Assembly (NCBI RefSeq): GCF_029240175.1 | Contig: NZ_JARBTM010000002.1 | Coordinates: 62,001-126,000 of the forward strand | Origin: Anaerosolibacter sp. | GTDB taxonomy: Bacteria; Bacillota; Clostridia; Peptostreptococcales; Thermotaleaceae | DNA: 64,000 nt | Direction: 5' to 3' | Shown: positions 46,958-55,950 of the stretch, one piece after another | Layout: every line of letters starts with the position of its first letter | How positions within the stretch are numbered: position 1 is the stretch's first letter | Notes under the pieces: model-generated | What the model saw: only the letters and a program-made list of their open reading frames with translations | Told to the model about the DNA's origin: nothing | Databases searched by the model: none | Made by a program: the position numbers and the translations under genes

Positions 46958-47182
46958 CTATAGAATTGTGTCGAGTCTTTCCGGGTCAAAGCCGACCACG
47001 TATTCTTCATCAACCTTGATTACCGGCACGGCCATAATTCCTTTTTGCATTAATTCTTTGCGGCCTGCTGGATCAGCAGAAACATCTACCTCGTCATATT
47101 GAACACCCTTCTGCGAAAGATACTCCTTCGCTGTTACACAATGAGGTCATGTTTTTGTCGTAAATACTGTAACTTTTTTCAA
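46958..47182 (-). CDS. Probable selenocysteine-containing glutaredoxin
   Basis: Reverse-strand frame of 74 residues interrupted only by one TGA at 47149-47147. With TGA read as Sec it starts KKVTVFTTKTUPHCVTAKEY (Met from TTG 47182, GGAGG 8 bases upstream) and ends with the glutaredoxin/NrdH core GIMAVPVIKVDEEYVVGF. Sec12 replaces the first Cys of the CxxC redox motif (UPHC, Cys15). A 7-bp stem with loop AGUAU (47131-47113) lies 15 bases after the UGA and puts a loop G at +24, as bacterial SECIS elements require. It is monocistronic with its own terminator. Standard gene finders miss it. A Cys-to-stop mutation or error is the alternative. Confidence 0.85.
47113..47131 (-). promoter_or_regulatory. 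Putative bacterial SECIS hairpin
   Basis: On the reverse strand GCGAAGG-AGTAT-CTTTCGC: seven base pairs (one G-U) and a five-base loop with G in its second place. It directly follows the in-frame TGA of the glutaredoxin gene within the coding region, the usual bacterial position for SelB binding. Confidence 0.75.
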
Positions 47183-47361
47183 AATAAGCGCCTCCGTTTC
47201 AACTGTTTAATGATTGAAAAATACTTATATATTTATTATTTCTAGAATCATTTCCGTTATCCTTCTTATCTTGAGAATTCATTTGAAAGTCATAGGCAAT
47301 ACTGATATAATAATCTAGCTTTATGAAACAGATAACAGATTGAATAGGGCGGGTGAAAAAT

Positions 47362-48723
47362 ATGAAGCACATGCATTTGAAGGATCGAAATTTTTATAAA
47401 ACCATGTTGGCCATTGCACTGCCTATATCATTTCAAAATTTGATTTCATCCTCCTTAAATATGGTAGATACCGTAATGATTGGAAGACTTGGTGAAACAC
47501 AGATTGCAGCTGTAGGCTTGGCGAATCAGCTGTTTTTCTTATTCATTTTATTGATGTTTGGTATCAACAGCGGCTGTGCCATTTTTACTGCTCAATTTTG
47601 GGGGAAGAGGGATATTGCCAATATTCGCCGGGTATTGGGACTTGCCTTGGTTTCAGGCGGATCCCTTAGCTTGGTATTTGCTTCTGCTGCATTTTTTATT
47701 CCTCAGCATATTTTAAGATTGTTCACTATGGATGCTGTAGTTGTTGATTTAGGGAGTCAGTACTTGAAAATTATTTCTTTTAGTTATTTGATTACAACCA
47801 TTAGCTTTGCCTACGCTTTTGCATCTAGAAGCATAGGACAAGCAAAGCTGCCCATGGTGGTGAGTGCTATATCCCTATTGACCAATACCTTATTAAACTA
47901 TTTATTAATATTTGGAAACTTCGGGTTCCCGGCAATGGGTGTTCGTGGTGCAGCCCTTGCTACGGTCATTGCCCGCAGTGTGGAGATGATTTTTCTTTTA
48001 AGTATTATCTATAAGCAGGGAGACGTTTTGGCAGGCAAGATACGTGAGTTATTGGATTTTGGGTTTGACTTCGTGAAACGTATTTATCAAACAGCAATTC
48101 CAGTGATTTTGAATGAAGGTATTTGGGCATTGGGAATGACCATGTATTCTGTAGCATATGCCAGAATCAGTACCGATGCTGTAGCATCCATTCAAATAGC
48201 AAATACGATTCAGAATATCTTTATGGTGGTAGCTATGGGCTTAGGGAATTCTTGTGCTGTGATGCTGGGCAATGAGATTGGCGCAGGTCACAAAGAGAAA
48301 GCCATTACCTATGGAAATACATTCATCTTATTAGGCACATTATTGGGTGCTGCCATAGGCGGTCTATTGGCTTTGGTTGCGCCATTTATTCTACAGTTTT
48401 TTAATGTTTCTCAAAGTGTTTATGAGAGTGCCTATTGGATTTTGATGGTAATGGGTTTTACCATGGCGATTCGAATCTTCAATACGATACTAATCATAGG
48501 TATTTTCCGCAGTGGTGGAGATACAAAATTTTCACTGTACCTGGAAATGGGTAGTGTATGGCTAATAGGTGTTCCACTGGCTTTTCTAGGGGCTCTTGTT
48601 TGGCATCTTCCCGTTTATTGGGTGTATGGGTTAATTTCCATAGAAGAGCTGCTGAAAGCAGTTCTTGGCTTTCCAAGGGTATTATCAAAAAAATGGGTGA
48701 GAAATGTAGTTGAACATATGTAA
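47362..48723 (+). CDS. MATE-family efflux transporter
   Basis: 453-residue cation-coupled multidrug/metabolite exporter with 12 helices in two MatE repeats: LPISFQNLISSSLNMVDTVMIGRLGE and, in the second half, IPVILNEGIWALGMTMYSVAY (each shown within the N-side of its repeat). ATG 47362 follows AGGGCGGGTG. It ends in a long inverted repeat shared with the convergent chemoreceptor. Substrate unknown. Confidence 0.9.
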   Translation: MKHMHLKDRNFYKTMLAIALPISFQNLISSSLNMVDTVMIGRLGETQIAAVGLANQLFFLFILLMFGINSGCAIFTAQFWGKRDIANIRRVLGLALVSGGSLSLVFASAAFFIPQHILRLFTMDAVVVDLGSQYLKIISFSYLITTISFAYAFASRSIGQAKLPMVVSAISLLTNTLLNYLLIFGNFGFPAMGVRGAALATVIARSVEMIFLLSIIYKQGDVLAGKIRELLDFGFDFVKRIYQTAIPVILNEGIWALGMTMYSVAYARISTDAVASIQIANTIQNIFMVVAMGLGNSCAVMLGNEIGAGHKEKAITYGNTFILLGTLLGAAIGGLLALVAPFILQFFNVSQSVYESAYWILMVMGFTMAIRIFNTILIIGIFRSGGDTKFSLYLEMGSVWLIGVPLAFLGALVWHLPVYWVYGLISIEELLKAVLGFPRVLSKKWVRNVVEHM

Positions 48724-48756
48724 AGGGCGCTCTTTGGGCGCCCTTTACATATGTTC
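48712..48756. terminator. 19-bp perfect inverted repeat spanning two stop codons
   Basis: GAACATATGTAAAGGGCGC and its exact complement (48738-48756) surround a 7-base loop. It covers the MATE stop codon (48721) and reaches the stop of the convergent chemoreceptor gene (48758-48756); T-rich sequence follows on the forward strand. It likely ends transcription from both sides. Confidence 0.75.
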
Positions 48757-50468
48757 TAAATTTTAAACTGCTGTACCATTTGAGTTAATCTCTCTGCTAA
48801 CGCTGCTTGTAATCTGGATACAGATGAAATATGTTCAAGACGGTCAACTGCTTGGGAAATGTTGCTGGATATTTCTTGAGAAGCAGCAGTGGTTTCTTGA
48901 GAAGCTGCAGAAATAGATTCTATGGCAGTTCCCACCTGTTGCGTGACATGGTCGATGTTTTCAATATTGGTATTAAATTCCTTAATGAGTTCATGAATAA
49001 ACGCTGCATCCTTTCTATACTGAATACCTGTTTTTACAAGACTATCATAGTCGTGCGATACTTTTTCGTCGATAAAAAGCAATAGTTCATTGGCATTGAG
49101 GGATAAGTTCTCGAAGGCTCTATAAACTTGTTGAATCACAGACTGGATGCTGTTAACGGTTTTAGAAGACTCATCTGCCAGCTTTCTTACTTCTTCAGCT
49201 ACTACGGCAAAACCTCTTCCATGCTCTCCAGCACGGGCGGCTTCAATGGCAGCATTAAGGGCTAAAAGGTTGATTTGTTCTGAAATCGCTGAGATCCCTT
49301 GGGTCATGATCTCTATTTCTTTTACAATCTTACCTGATTCGATGGCATCAAGAATCTTGATCTGTTTTTCCTGGTAAATGCTTTCTGCAGCTGCCTTAGA
49401 CTGTTCTGCTTCTAATTTCATAAGCTCAGCTCGATTTTGGATTTCTACAGCGGATAGGGTACCTTCCCGTACTTTTTGTACTAGGCTGTTGGTGGTGTAT
49501 GTAACCTCTTGGGAGGATGCACTGACTTGTTCAAGGGCGGCACTGGCATCTTCTGTACCCTTAGAAATACCTTCTGTTGCCCCATCGACATGCTGCATTT
49601 GGATAACTACCTCGTCAATGGTAGCAGATAGTTCTTGACTTGAAGCACCCATCTCAGATGAATTTTCAACAATTTCTCGTATAAGATATTGTGTATTCAT
49701 GACAGATTTATTGAGGGCTGTGATAAGTAAACCTATTTCATCTTTACGGTCTATTTTTATCTGCTGGGTGAGGTCACCGTTTCCAAAATTCTCAGCAAAC
49801 GCCAGTCCTTCCTTTAGCGGGTTGGTAATGACCCTCGTCAGTAAAATTCCAAAGGCCACGGCAAGGATGATTGCACTGAAGATTATGATGGACATGATCT
49901 TTACGGAATTTGTATATAAATCATTACTGCTGAAATGTATTTGTTCAGCAATACTTTCATTTAGCGATACCAAGTGATCAAGGGATTGCTGGAGCTTGTC
50001 CGCAGAACGCTTAATGTTATCAAAGGCTAAAACCGCACCGCTCATGTTGTTGTTTTCCACCAGTGCTAAATATTTACTCTGGGAATAACCATATTGGGCC
50101 AAATCCCCTTTAAATGCCTGTAGCAGCTGTTCTTCCTCGGGCGTGAGCAACGTGGAAGCATATTCTTTAAGTAATGTATCATTCTCAGATGCCAGTGGTC
50201 CAATGCTGTTCTTAATCTCAGAAACAGTGGTTTTGTTTTCATACATTAGTAGACTATATAAGTGGGTGCGGATGGATGTAATGTTATTCTGTATATCTCC
50301 GAGTATTTGAATCGGTATCAATCGATCATAATACATGTTGGCAATTCCTTGATTGATATTTTGCATATTTATAATTCCAATAAGACCTACCGTGCCGATT
50401 AGAATGGATAAAATGAGAAAGCCAGAGATGATCTTAATTCCTGTCTTTAAGTTGAAATACCATTTCAT
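48756..50468 (-). CDS. Methyl-accepting chemotaxis protein with 4HB sensor
   Basis: 570 residues: helix 1 ([20 protein letters not shown]), a four-helix-bundle extracellular domain (about 35-190, with [18 protein letters not shown] typical of 4HB_MCP), helix 2 ([17 protein letters not shown]), HAMP, and a cytoplasmic signalling domain with tip [20 protein letters not shown]. Start ATG 50468 follows GAAAGGAGGCATCAC. Good sigma-A promoter upstream. Ligand unknown. Confidence 0.92.
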   Translation of the reverse strand: MKWYFNLKTGIKIISGFLILSILIGTVGLIGIINMQNINQGIANMYYDRLIPIQILGDIQNNITSIRTHLYSLLMYENKTTVSEIKNSIGPLASENDTLLKEYASTLLTPEEEQLLQAFKGDLAQYGYSQSKYLALVENNNMSGAVLAFDNIKRSADKLQQSLDHLVSLNESIAEQIHFSSNDLYTNSVKIMSIIIFSAIILAVAFGILLTRVITNPLKEGLAFAENFGNGDLTQQIKIDRKDEIGLLITALNKSVMNTQYLIREIVENSSEMGASSQELSATIDEVVIQMQHVDGATEGISKGTEDASAALEQVSASSQEVTYTTNSLVQKVREGTLSAVEIQNRAELMKLEAEQSKAAAESIYQEKQIKILDAIESGKIVKEIEIMTQGISAISEQINLLALNAAIEAARAGEHGRGFAVVAEEVRKLADESSKTVNSIQSVIQQVYRAFENLSLNANELLLFIDEKVSHDYDSLVKTGIQYRKDAAFIHELIKEFNTNIENIDHVTQQVGTAIESISAASQETTAASQEISSNISQAVDRLEHISSVSRLQAALAERLTQMVQQFKI

Positions 50469-50510
50469 ACGTGATGCCTCCTTTCGACATTATAAAATTG
50501 TAATTTTTTG

Positions 50511-50539
50511 AATATAAAAACAATTATAACTATTGTCAA
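50511..50539 (-). promoter_or_regulatory. Promoter of the 4HB chemoreceptor
   Basis: Reverse strand TTGACA (50539-50534), 17-base spacer, TATATT (50516-50511). Confidence 0.72.
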
Positions 50540-50864
50540 GACAAATTACAACAAAAATTTTCATAACAAAGAAATACTTGTAAAAAGTTAGACATAGTTT
50601 TAGATAAAAATATTGTAGAATGTAATTTATAAAGGGATAAAGAAATGGTATGATGATAATAAGGAATTTCCAGGTAGAGGAAAGAAACTTGTAGGGTTAT
50701 AATAAAGAAAAAATTTGTCTTCCAGATCCTTCATGTGTATGAAATTTTACAGATACATCGAACAAATAGTATTGTAATAAATCACTTCTAATAAGGCTTC
50801 AGGAAGTGTATAATTATTCAATAAATCAATATAAGACAATAAATGCGGCATAAGGGGGAGAAAT
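50540..50864. other. Intergenic region without clear genes
   Basis: About 325 AT-rich bases between divergent genes. A TATAAT-like box (GTGTATAATTATT, near 50808) precedes the racemase gene; no coding frame with a ribosome site, tRNA or strong hairpin was seen. Confidence 0.5.
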
Positions 50865-51929
50865 ATGGCATATCCAAAGTTGGAAATTAATCTTTCAAAA
50901 ATCTACCATAATGGAAAGCTGTTGGTAGAAATGTGTGAAAAAAAGGGGATAGAGATTGCAGGCGTAACCAAGGTTTTTCGAGGGAATCCAGAGATCGCCA
51001 AAGTACTTGTGGACGCTGGTGTATCTATGCTGGCAGATTCAAGGATTGAAAACATAAAAAAACTCAAGGACATTGAAATTCAAAAAATGTTAATTCGGAT
51101 ACCTATGCTGAGTGAAGTTGAAGAATTGGTAGAGTATGTAGATATAAGCATTAATTCTGAACTTGAAGTAATGGACAAGATTTCTAAAGAAGCTTTAAGA
51201 AGGAACAAGGTCCATCAAATCATGTTGATGATAGATCTAGGCGATTTGAGAGAGGGTCTGTGGGAGGATGAGATAGACTCGACAGTGGAACAGGTCCTAA
51301 TGATGAGGGGCATTCAATTGGCTGGATTGGGTGCAAATTTTGGATGCTATGGAGGGATTGTTCCAGAAAGGCATACATTAGAGAAACTGATTAATATAAA
51401 GCAGGGCATAGAGAAAAAGTATAATATTTCTATACCTTATCTATCTGGAGGAAATTCTAATAGTCTTCATTTGATTTGGGAAGAACAGATGCCGGAAGGA
51501 ATCAACCATTTAAGGATAGGGTATCCCTTTGTGCTAGGCAAGGAAGATGTATATGACCAAGTGATTGAAGGCCTCTATGGTGATGCATTCCGGCTTTATG
51601 GTGAAATTGTGGAGATTAAAAATAAACCTTCGGTGCCTATTGGGAAGCGGGGGATTGATGCATTTGGAAATATGCCAGAATTTATCGATCGGGGAATCCG
51701 AAAAAAAGCGATTGTAGCCCTTGGAAGACAGGATGTTCGTTTAGAAGGAATTATGCCAAAGGATGACAATGTGACCATTCTAGGTGCAAGCAGCGATCAC
51801 CTCATATTGGATATCACCGATACGGAGACAATCTATGGGCTAGGAGATATCATGGAGTTTACGGTGAACTATGGAGCCCTATTGGCCGCCATGACATCAG
51901 ATTACGTGGAGAAGGAGATTATTAAATAA
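50865..51929 (+). CDS. orr: PLP-dependent amino acid racemase, ornithine-racemase-like
   Basis: 354 residues with the alanine-racemase N-terminal barrel: NLSKIYHNGKLLVEMC, catalytic PLP lysine in IAGVTKVFRGNPEIAK, SMLADSRIENI, GLGANFGCYGGIVP, YLSGGNSNSLHL. It lacks the usual alanine racemase C-terminal extension layout and matches the pattern of clostridial ornithine racemase (Orr), which makes D-ornithine for the oxidative/reductive ornithine pathway. The other ornithine-pathway genes are not in this window. Start after AAGGGGGAGAAAT. A YhfX-type racemase is the alternative. Confidence 0.75.
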   Translation: MAYPKLEINLSKIYHNGKLLVEMCEKKGIEIAGVTKVFRGNPEIAKVLVDAGVSMLADSRIENIKKLKDIEIQKMLIRIPMLSEVEELVEYVDISINSELEVMDKISKEALRRNKVHQIMLMIDLGDLREGLWEDEIDSTVEQVLMMRGIQLAGLGANFGCYGGIVPERHTLEKLINIKQGIEKKYNISIPYLSGGNSNSLHLIWEEQMPEGINHLRIGYPFVLGKEDVYDQVIEGLYGDAFRLYGEIVEIKNKPSVPIGKRGIDAFGNMPEFIDRGIRKKAIVALGRQDVRLEGIMPKDDNVTILGASSDHLILDITDTETIYGLGDIMEFTVNYGALLAAMTSDYVEKEIIK

Positions 51930-52039
51930 GCAGCCATTTAGCGTGATTTAGTATTGGAAAAAAATGTTGAAATGATCATCATGAAAAGCAGCGTAAAATG
52001 GTAAGACTACTGATAGGAGAGAAGGAGGATGATAAGTCT

Positions 52040-52717
52040 ATGGAGAAGGAAAAATTTGTTCCGGAGATAACCACGGAGCTTCGGAAGAATATTATTCAGA
52101 TACCTAGGGTTATTTCTATGGCTAGCGGTATTCGAATATTGGGCAAAAGGATAAAGTCCATCCTATTTTCAACGGATGTGGCAATTATCAAAAACGCCAA
52201 TGCAGATGCTATCATTGCAGTATACCCTTTTACACCACAACCTGCTATAACCCAAGCAATTTTAGAAGTAGCACCGGTTCCTGTATTTACAGGGGTTGGC
52301 GGTGGATTGACCACAGGGCAGCGTTCGATTAATATTGCCCTCCATGCGGAGTTCCAAGGAGCCATGGGCGTAGTATTAAATGCACCGACGCCCAATGATG
52401 TGATCGTGGAGATGCGGGAGAGAATTGATATACCTATTGTGGTTACCGTGGTTTCCGAGAATGATGATATTGATGGAAGAATCCGAAGCGGGGTTGCAAT
52501 CCTGAACGTTTCAGGTGCTGCTAAAACCGTGGATATAGTTAAACGAATTCGTCGAGACTATCCTCAATTCCCTATTATTGCTACAGGAGGCCCTACAGAA
52601 GAAAGCATCCTTGAAACCATCGAAGCTGGTGCCAATGCCATTACATACACACCGCCTTCAACGGCCAAGATATTTAGTCAAGTTATGAACAGATACAGAA
52701 GTATTGATGACATGTAA
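52040..52717 (+). CDS. TIM-barrel protein of unknown function
   Basis: 225 residues with alternating beta strands and helices of a phosphate-binding barrel: VISMASGIRILG, ADAIIAVYPFTPQPAITQ, GVGGGLTTGQRS, AILNVSGAAKTVDIVKRI, and FPIIATGGPTEESILETIEAGANAI (phosphate-loop-like ending, shown in part). It recalls NanE/ThiG-type barrels but I do not recognise the enzyme. ATG 52040 is used because AGGAGG lies 11 bases upstream. It follows the racemase by 110 bases on the same strand, a possible operon. Confidence 0.7.
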   Translation: MEKEKFVPEITTELRKNIIQIPRVISMASGIRILGKRIKSILFSTDVAIIKNANADAIIAVYPFTPQPAITQAILEVAPVPVFTGVGGGLTTGQRSINIALHAEFQGAMGVVLNAPTPNDVIVEMRERIDIPIVVTVVSENDDIDGRIRSGVAILNVSGAAKTVDIVKRIRRDYPQFPIIATGGPTEESILETIEAGANAITYTPPSTAKIFSQVMNRYRSIDDM

Positions 52718-52733
52718 GCAATTTCTTTCTTGC

Positions 52734-52898
52734 TTATTTCCAATGCATCAATTCATCGATATAGTCAGCATCATATTCTTGGGTAGCAAGAAAGTTGATA
52801 AGGGTTTTATCAGGGATGCTGTTAGGATCTAGCGTCCCGCGTTTGATAAATTCTGAAAGAAATTTTTGTACATTTGATGGATAACTGTTTAAATCCAT
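52734..52898 (-). CDS. Small acidic protein, 54 residues, unknown
   Basis: Reverse-strand gene too short for most gene finders: ATG 52898 with GGAGGGTTTTGT upstream, stop at 52734. The product (start MDLNSYPSNVQKFLSEF) is helical and acidic and ends EYDADYIDELMHWK; no membrane segment. It converges on the barrel gene, with AAGCAA/TTGCTT repeats between the two stops. No family recognised. Confidence 0.7.
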   Translation of the reverse strand: MDLNSYPSNVQKFLSEFIKRGTLDPNSIPDKTLINFLATQEYDADYIDELMHWK

Positions 52899-53032
52899 AC
52901 AAAACCCTCCTGTTTTTCGATTTTACTTGAAGTATTATTCTATATGAATAATATCTGGAGTACATTCAGAAAATATTCTTAGTTGATTTGTTTTCAAAAT
53001 CAAGAAAAGTATGCGGGAAAGGATGGATATAA

Positions 53033-53266
53033 ATGGAGGATAGAAGAACAGCAGAGGAAATCATTCGCCAGATAAATGGTCTAGAGAAGAATAATGCCAA
53101 TAATATCGAGTATGTGAGCAGTATCAATCTGTTGCTAACAGATGACAACAATGGAACGGTAAAGGATGCAAGGGTATCTGAGAAATTTAATGCTTTGAAA
53201 AAGACAATGGAAGAAGCTAACCAGTTAACCAAAGAATTTGTTCAGATGTTAAGACAACAAAATTAA
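53033..53266 (+). CDS. Small coiled-coil protein, unknown
   Basis: 77-residue, mostly helical, charged protein (MEDRRTAEEIIRQINGL start; KFNALKKTMEEANQLTKEF near the end). No signal peptide or cysteine. Start preceded by AAAGGATGG; terminator follows. Divergent from the 54-residue gene. Function not recognised. Confidence 0.65.
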   Translation: MEDRRTAEEIIRQINGLEKNNANNIEYVSSINLLLTDDNNGTVKDARVSEKFNALKKTMEEANQLTKEFVQMLRQQN

Positions 53267-53283
53267 AAATAGGTTTATCATGA

Positions 53284-53314
53284 AGAGCAAGGAAGATCCT
53301 TGCTCTGATTTTGT
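53284..53314 (+). terminator. Terminator
   Basis: AGAGCAAGGA and TCCTTGCTCT pair around AGA, followed by GATTTTGTTTTT. Confidence 0.82.
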
Positions 53315-53356
53315 TTTTGAACATTTTGTTAACATAATTGTAGAAAGATGGGGCAT

Positions 53357-53517
53357 AAATGCCGCAGATCAAGATCGAGATCCAGATTGAAACCCGTAGG
53401 AGCAGGATCATCCTGCCCTTCTTCTGCTGATCTCTTGGGTCTTCGGGTGGGGAAACCCGCGCCCCTACTGTCTTTACTCGATCTCAATTTTGATCTCGAT
53501 CTTACGTCGCAGCATAT
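53357..53517. mobile_element. Palindromic MITE-like element
   Basis: About 160 bases, clearly richer in G+C than the flanks, with imperfect terminal inverted repeats: ATGCCGCAG...AAGATCGAGATC on the left and, read in reverse, ATGCTGCGACG..AAGATCGAGATC on the right. Inside are further dyads, GTAGGAGC against GCCCCTAC, GCAGGATCATCCTGC and GGGTGGGGAAACCCGC. It encodes no convincing protein. It sits between the 77-residue gene and the amidohydrolase stop codon. The look is that of a dispersed, non-autonomous palindromic repeat. Confidence 0.65.
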
Positions 53518-53557
53518 ATTTATTGTGCGATTCGTACATACAATGATCAACTTCATA

Positions 53558-54721
53558 TTATTTGGTATCACGAGTAAATACGATACGACCATCGATGATG
53601 GTCATATGGTTTTTTGCATTGATATCAAAGGGATTTCCGTTAAAAATAGCTAGGTCTGCATCGAAACCCGGTGCAATTCTTCCTATACGGTCATCGCATT
53701 CCAATATTTCAGCAGGATGCAATGTGATGGTTTTCAAGGCATCTATAAGGCTCAAGCCCTCAGCTTTTGCAAGAATTGCGATTGTACGGAGCTGCTCGAT
53801 GGAATTATAAGGATGATCAGTTATTAGGGCCACTTTAACACCCGCTTCAGCAAGTTCCAAGGCAGCACTATAATGTCTTTGCCTCAATTCCATTTTTATT
53901 CTTGGAGTGAGCATAGGTCCATAAGCTACGGGGACTTTTTTCTCGACTAAGTAGTCTTTGATCAAGTGAGCCTCGGTGCCATGTTCAATAATGAGCTTTT
54001 TTATATGGAATTCTTCTGCAATTCGTATGGCTGTAATGATGTCATCTGCCCGATGAGCATGGGCTCTTAATGGAATTTTGCCCTGCAAAAGGGGAATGAC
54101 TGCTTCAAATCGCATGTTACGTTCTTTTATTTTATTTTTTTCTTTTCTAACCATATAATCTTGGGTTTTCATAAACAGTTCACGGATGAGAGATGTGATG
54201 CCCATTCGAGTAACTGGTGATTTACTGTTAACCCCATAAGTACTGATAGGATTTTCACCAAAGGAAACCTTTAGTCCAATCGGATTTTTTAAAATCATCT
54301 GATCAATAATTTTACCGAAGGTTTTAACAGCAGCACTTTGTCCCCCCACAACATTGTTGCTGCCAGGACCGCTCATAACAGCTGTAATACCAGAAGAAAT
54401 AGCATCTTTAAAAGCAATATCCAAGGGGTTGATGCCATCGATGCCTCGAAGATGAGGTGTTACTGGGTCTGAGGTTTCATTATTATCAACACCAATTTTT
54501 CCAGTACCTTCTTCAATGATCCCCAAGTGGGTATGACAATCAATAATCCCTGGAAGTACATATTTTTCTTGCAGATCAATGGTTTTATGGATATTATCTT
54601 CTATACTGATCCGATCAGAAATCGTCTTTAATTTTCCCTCGGAGATTAGTATGTCTTTTTTTTGAGTCTTTCCTGTTTCTATGTCAAATAATAAGCCGTT
54701 TGTTAATAACATCGATTGCAT
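53558..54721 (-). CDS. Amidohydrolase, imidazolonepropionase-like
   Basis: 387-residue metal-dependent hydrolase of the amidohydrolase superfamily. N-terminal small beta domain, then metal motif PGIIDCHTHLG, later HAHRADD, IIEHGTEAH, and catalytic Asp in VALITDHPYNS; C-terminal IGRIAPGFDADLAIFNGNP returns to the beta domain. These match the HutI/imidazolonepropionase-like group; the substrate is a cyclic amide or peptide-like compound, not further defined. Start ATG 54721 follows GAGGTGATAAA. Stop lies 40 bases from the palindromic element. Confidence 0.85.
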   Translation of the reverse strand: MQSMLLTNGLLFDIETGKTQKKDILISEGKLKTISDRISIEDNIHKTIDLQEKYVLPGIIDCHTHLGIIEEGTGKIGVDNNETSDPVTPHLRGIDGINPLDIAFKDAISSGITAVMSGPGSNNVVGGQSAAVKTFGKIIDQMILKNPIGLKVSFGENPISTYGVNSKSPVTRMGITSLIRELFMKTQDYMVRKEKNKIKERNMRFEAVIPLLQGKIPLRAHAHRADDIITAIRIAEEFHIKKLIIEHGTEAHLIKDYLVEKKVPVAYGPMLTPRIKMELRQRHYSAALELAEAGVKVALITDHPYNSIEQLRTIAILAKAEGLSLIDALKTITLHPAEILECDDRIGRIAPGFDADLAIFNGNPFDINAKNHMTIIDGRIVFTRDTK

Positions 54722-55090
54722 TTTATCACCTCGTATATGCTATTATATGTGGAAGCCAGAAAAATTACACAAGCCCTAATGGACGTTGAAGTTTCAAATT
54801 TATAAAACCTATAAATATTCACAAAAAATTATAATTTTCCTAAAAGCAATTGACAGCTAATGGAAATTGTAGTATAATTTTATAAACTTATCTACTTATT
54901 TCTGTTCAATTTTTATTGGTTGTATACACAGCCTTTAGATCCCGCGTCATTTCTAAACATACGAAGCTTATTAAAAATTCTAATCAAAACCTATTCTTTT
55001 TTAATCGATGAGGATCATTATAAAATAAAATTGTTTATCCGCCTTAGTAAAGGTAAATATATAAAATAAAATTCGATATTCGTTATCATG
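54722..55090. other. Long AT-rich intergenic region
   Basis: 370 bases between divergent genes. I see promoter-like AT-rich stretches (for example TTGACAGCTAATGG near 54850 followed by TATAAT-like AGTATAATTTTA) but no gene, tRNA or repeat. Confidence 0.4.
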
Positions 55091-55105
55091 TGAAAATCAT
55101 TATCA
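55091..55105. promoter_or_regulatory. Fur-like box
   Basis: TGAAAATCATTATCA matches the Fur/PerR-type 7-1-7 box TGATAATNATTATCA at all but one position; a partly overlapping GTTATCATG lies just upstream. It is about 95 bases before the GNAT gene start. Confidence 0.6.
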
Positions 55106-55198
55106 TGAAGTTAGTAAAATTTTTTACTGCTTTTATTCAAGAACTTTTGTCTTCAAGTCATTGTAGCTTTACAGGATTTTTAGAAAGGAGAGTTGAGG

Positions 55199-55948
55199 AT
55201 GTTAGAGATTTTAAAAACCAACCAATTGGCAGAGAGTCTATTACATGAGGTTCATACGACGGCATCTCTTGCGTTTCATATGGAGATGCTGGGAAAAGAA
55301 AAGATGAATGAAGTAATGAAGCTTCAGGATATTGTGTATGATTATGTAGAGAATAAGGAAACCTATCACCCCAATACCCTTGAAGAGAATTATGATATAT
55401 TAGATGCAGGGGGACATATCTTAGGTGTATATTTTAAGAGCCAGCTCGTTGCTTTTCGAATTATTGATACACCCGGACTAGGTGACCGGAATTTGGGAAA
55501 AGATTTAAACTTCTCTGAAGAAGAGCTATGGAAGGTTTCAATTTTTGACTCAACAGTGGTACATCCCGATTTTAGGGGACATGGTCTCCAATTTAAAACC
55601 CTGATGAGGAGCAAGGAAATTTTACTTCAACAAGGCTATCAACATGGTCTGGCTACAATATCTCCAAACAATCTATATAGTGTTCGAAACTTAATTAAGG
55701 CTGGTTTTGTCATTAAAGAAGTGAAAAAGAAATATGGGGCGATCGCTGATGAAATTGATGGGAAACTACGATATATTCTTTGGATGGATTTGAGGCAGAA
55801 AGCCGGAAAGCAGTACCAGCATGTTGTTCGTCTAGGAAACAGAGAAGTGGAAAAGCAGAAGCTATTTTTAAATAATGGATATGAGGGGTTTAAAATTGTA
55901 TCTCATGAGCAGATTGACAATTTTACCATTGCATATGGAAGAGTATAA
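55199..55948 (+). CDS. GNAT-family N-acetyltransferase
   Basis: 249 residues. The acetyl-CoA loop is seen in STVVHPDFRGHGLQFKTLM (Q/RxxGxG/A-like RGHGLQ) and the following LATISPNNLYSVRNLIKAGF is typical of GNAT motif B. The N-terminal 75 residues and C-terminal 60 are extra. Start ATG 55199 follows AAAGGAGAG. Possibly iron- or peroxide-regulated because of the upstream box. Acceptor substrate unknown. Confidence 0.82.
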   Translation: MLEILKTNQLAESLLHEVHTTASLAFHMEMLGKEKMNEVMKLQDIVYDYVENKETYHPNTLEENYDILDAGGHILGVYFKSQLVAFRIIDTPGLGDRNLGKDLNFSEEELWKVSIFDSTVVHPDFRGHGLQFKTLMRSKEILLQQGYQHGLATISPNNLYSVRNLIKAGFVIKEVKKKYGAIADEIDGKLRYILWMDLRQKAGKQYQHVVRLGNREVEKQKLFLNNGYEGFKIVSHEQIDNFTIAYGRV

Positions 55949-55950
55949 GT

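Noticed and set aside
46902-47102. Forward-strand frame over the glutaredoxin region
   Set aside because: Low-complexity Ser-rich translation; the reverse strand encodes a clear glutaredoxin apart from the TGA codon.
52716-52740. AAGCAA/TTGCTT repeat between convergent genes as a terminator
   Set aside because: Stem is short with poor T tracts; too weak to list as a terminator.
53348-53653. Arginine/serine-rich open frame over the palindromic element
   Set aside because: Low-complexity translation of the inverted repeats, with no ribosome site; runs opposite the amidohydrolase.
54900-54960. Possible tRNA in the long intergenic region
   Set aside because: AGATCCCGCGTCA looked tRNA-like at first but no cloverleaf arms or TTC loop could be built.
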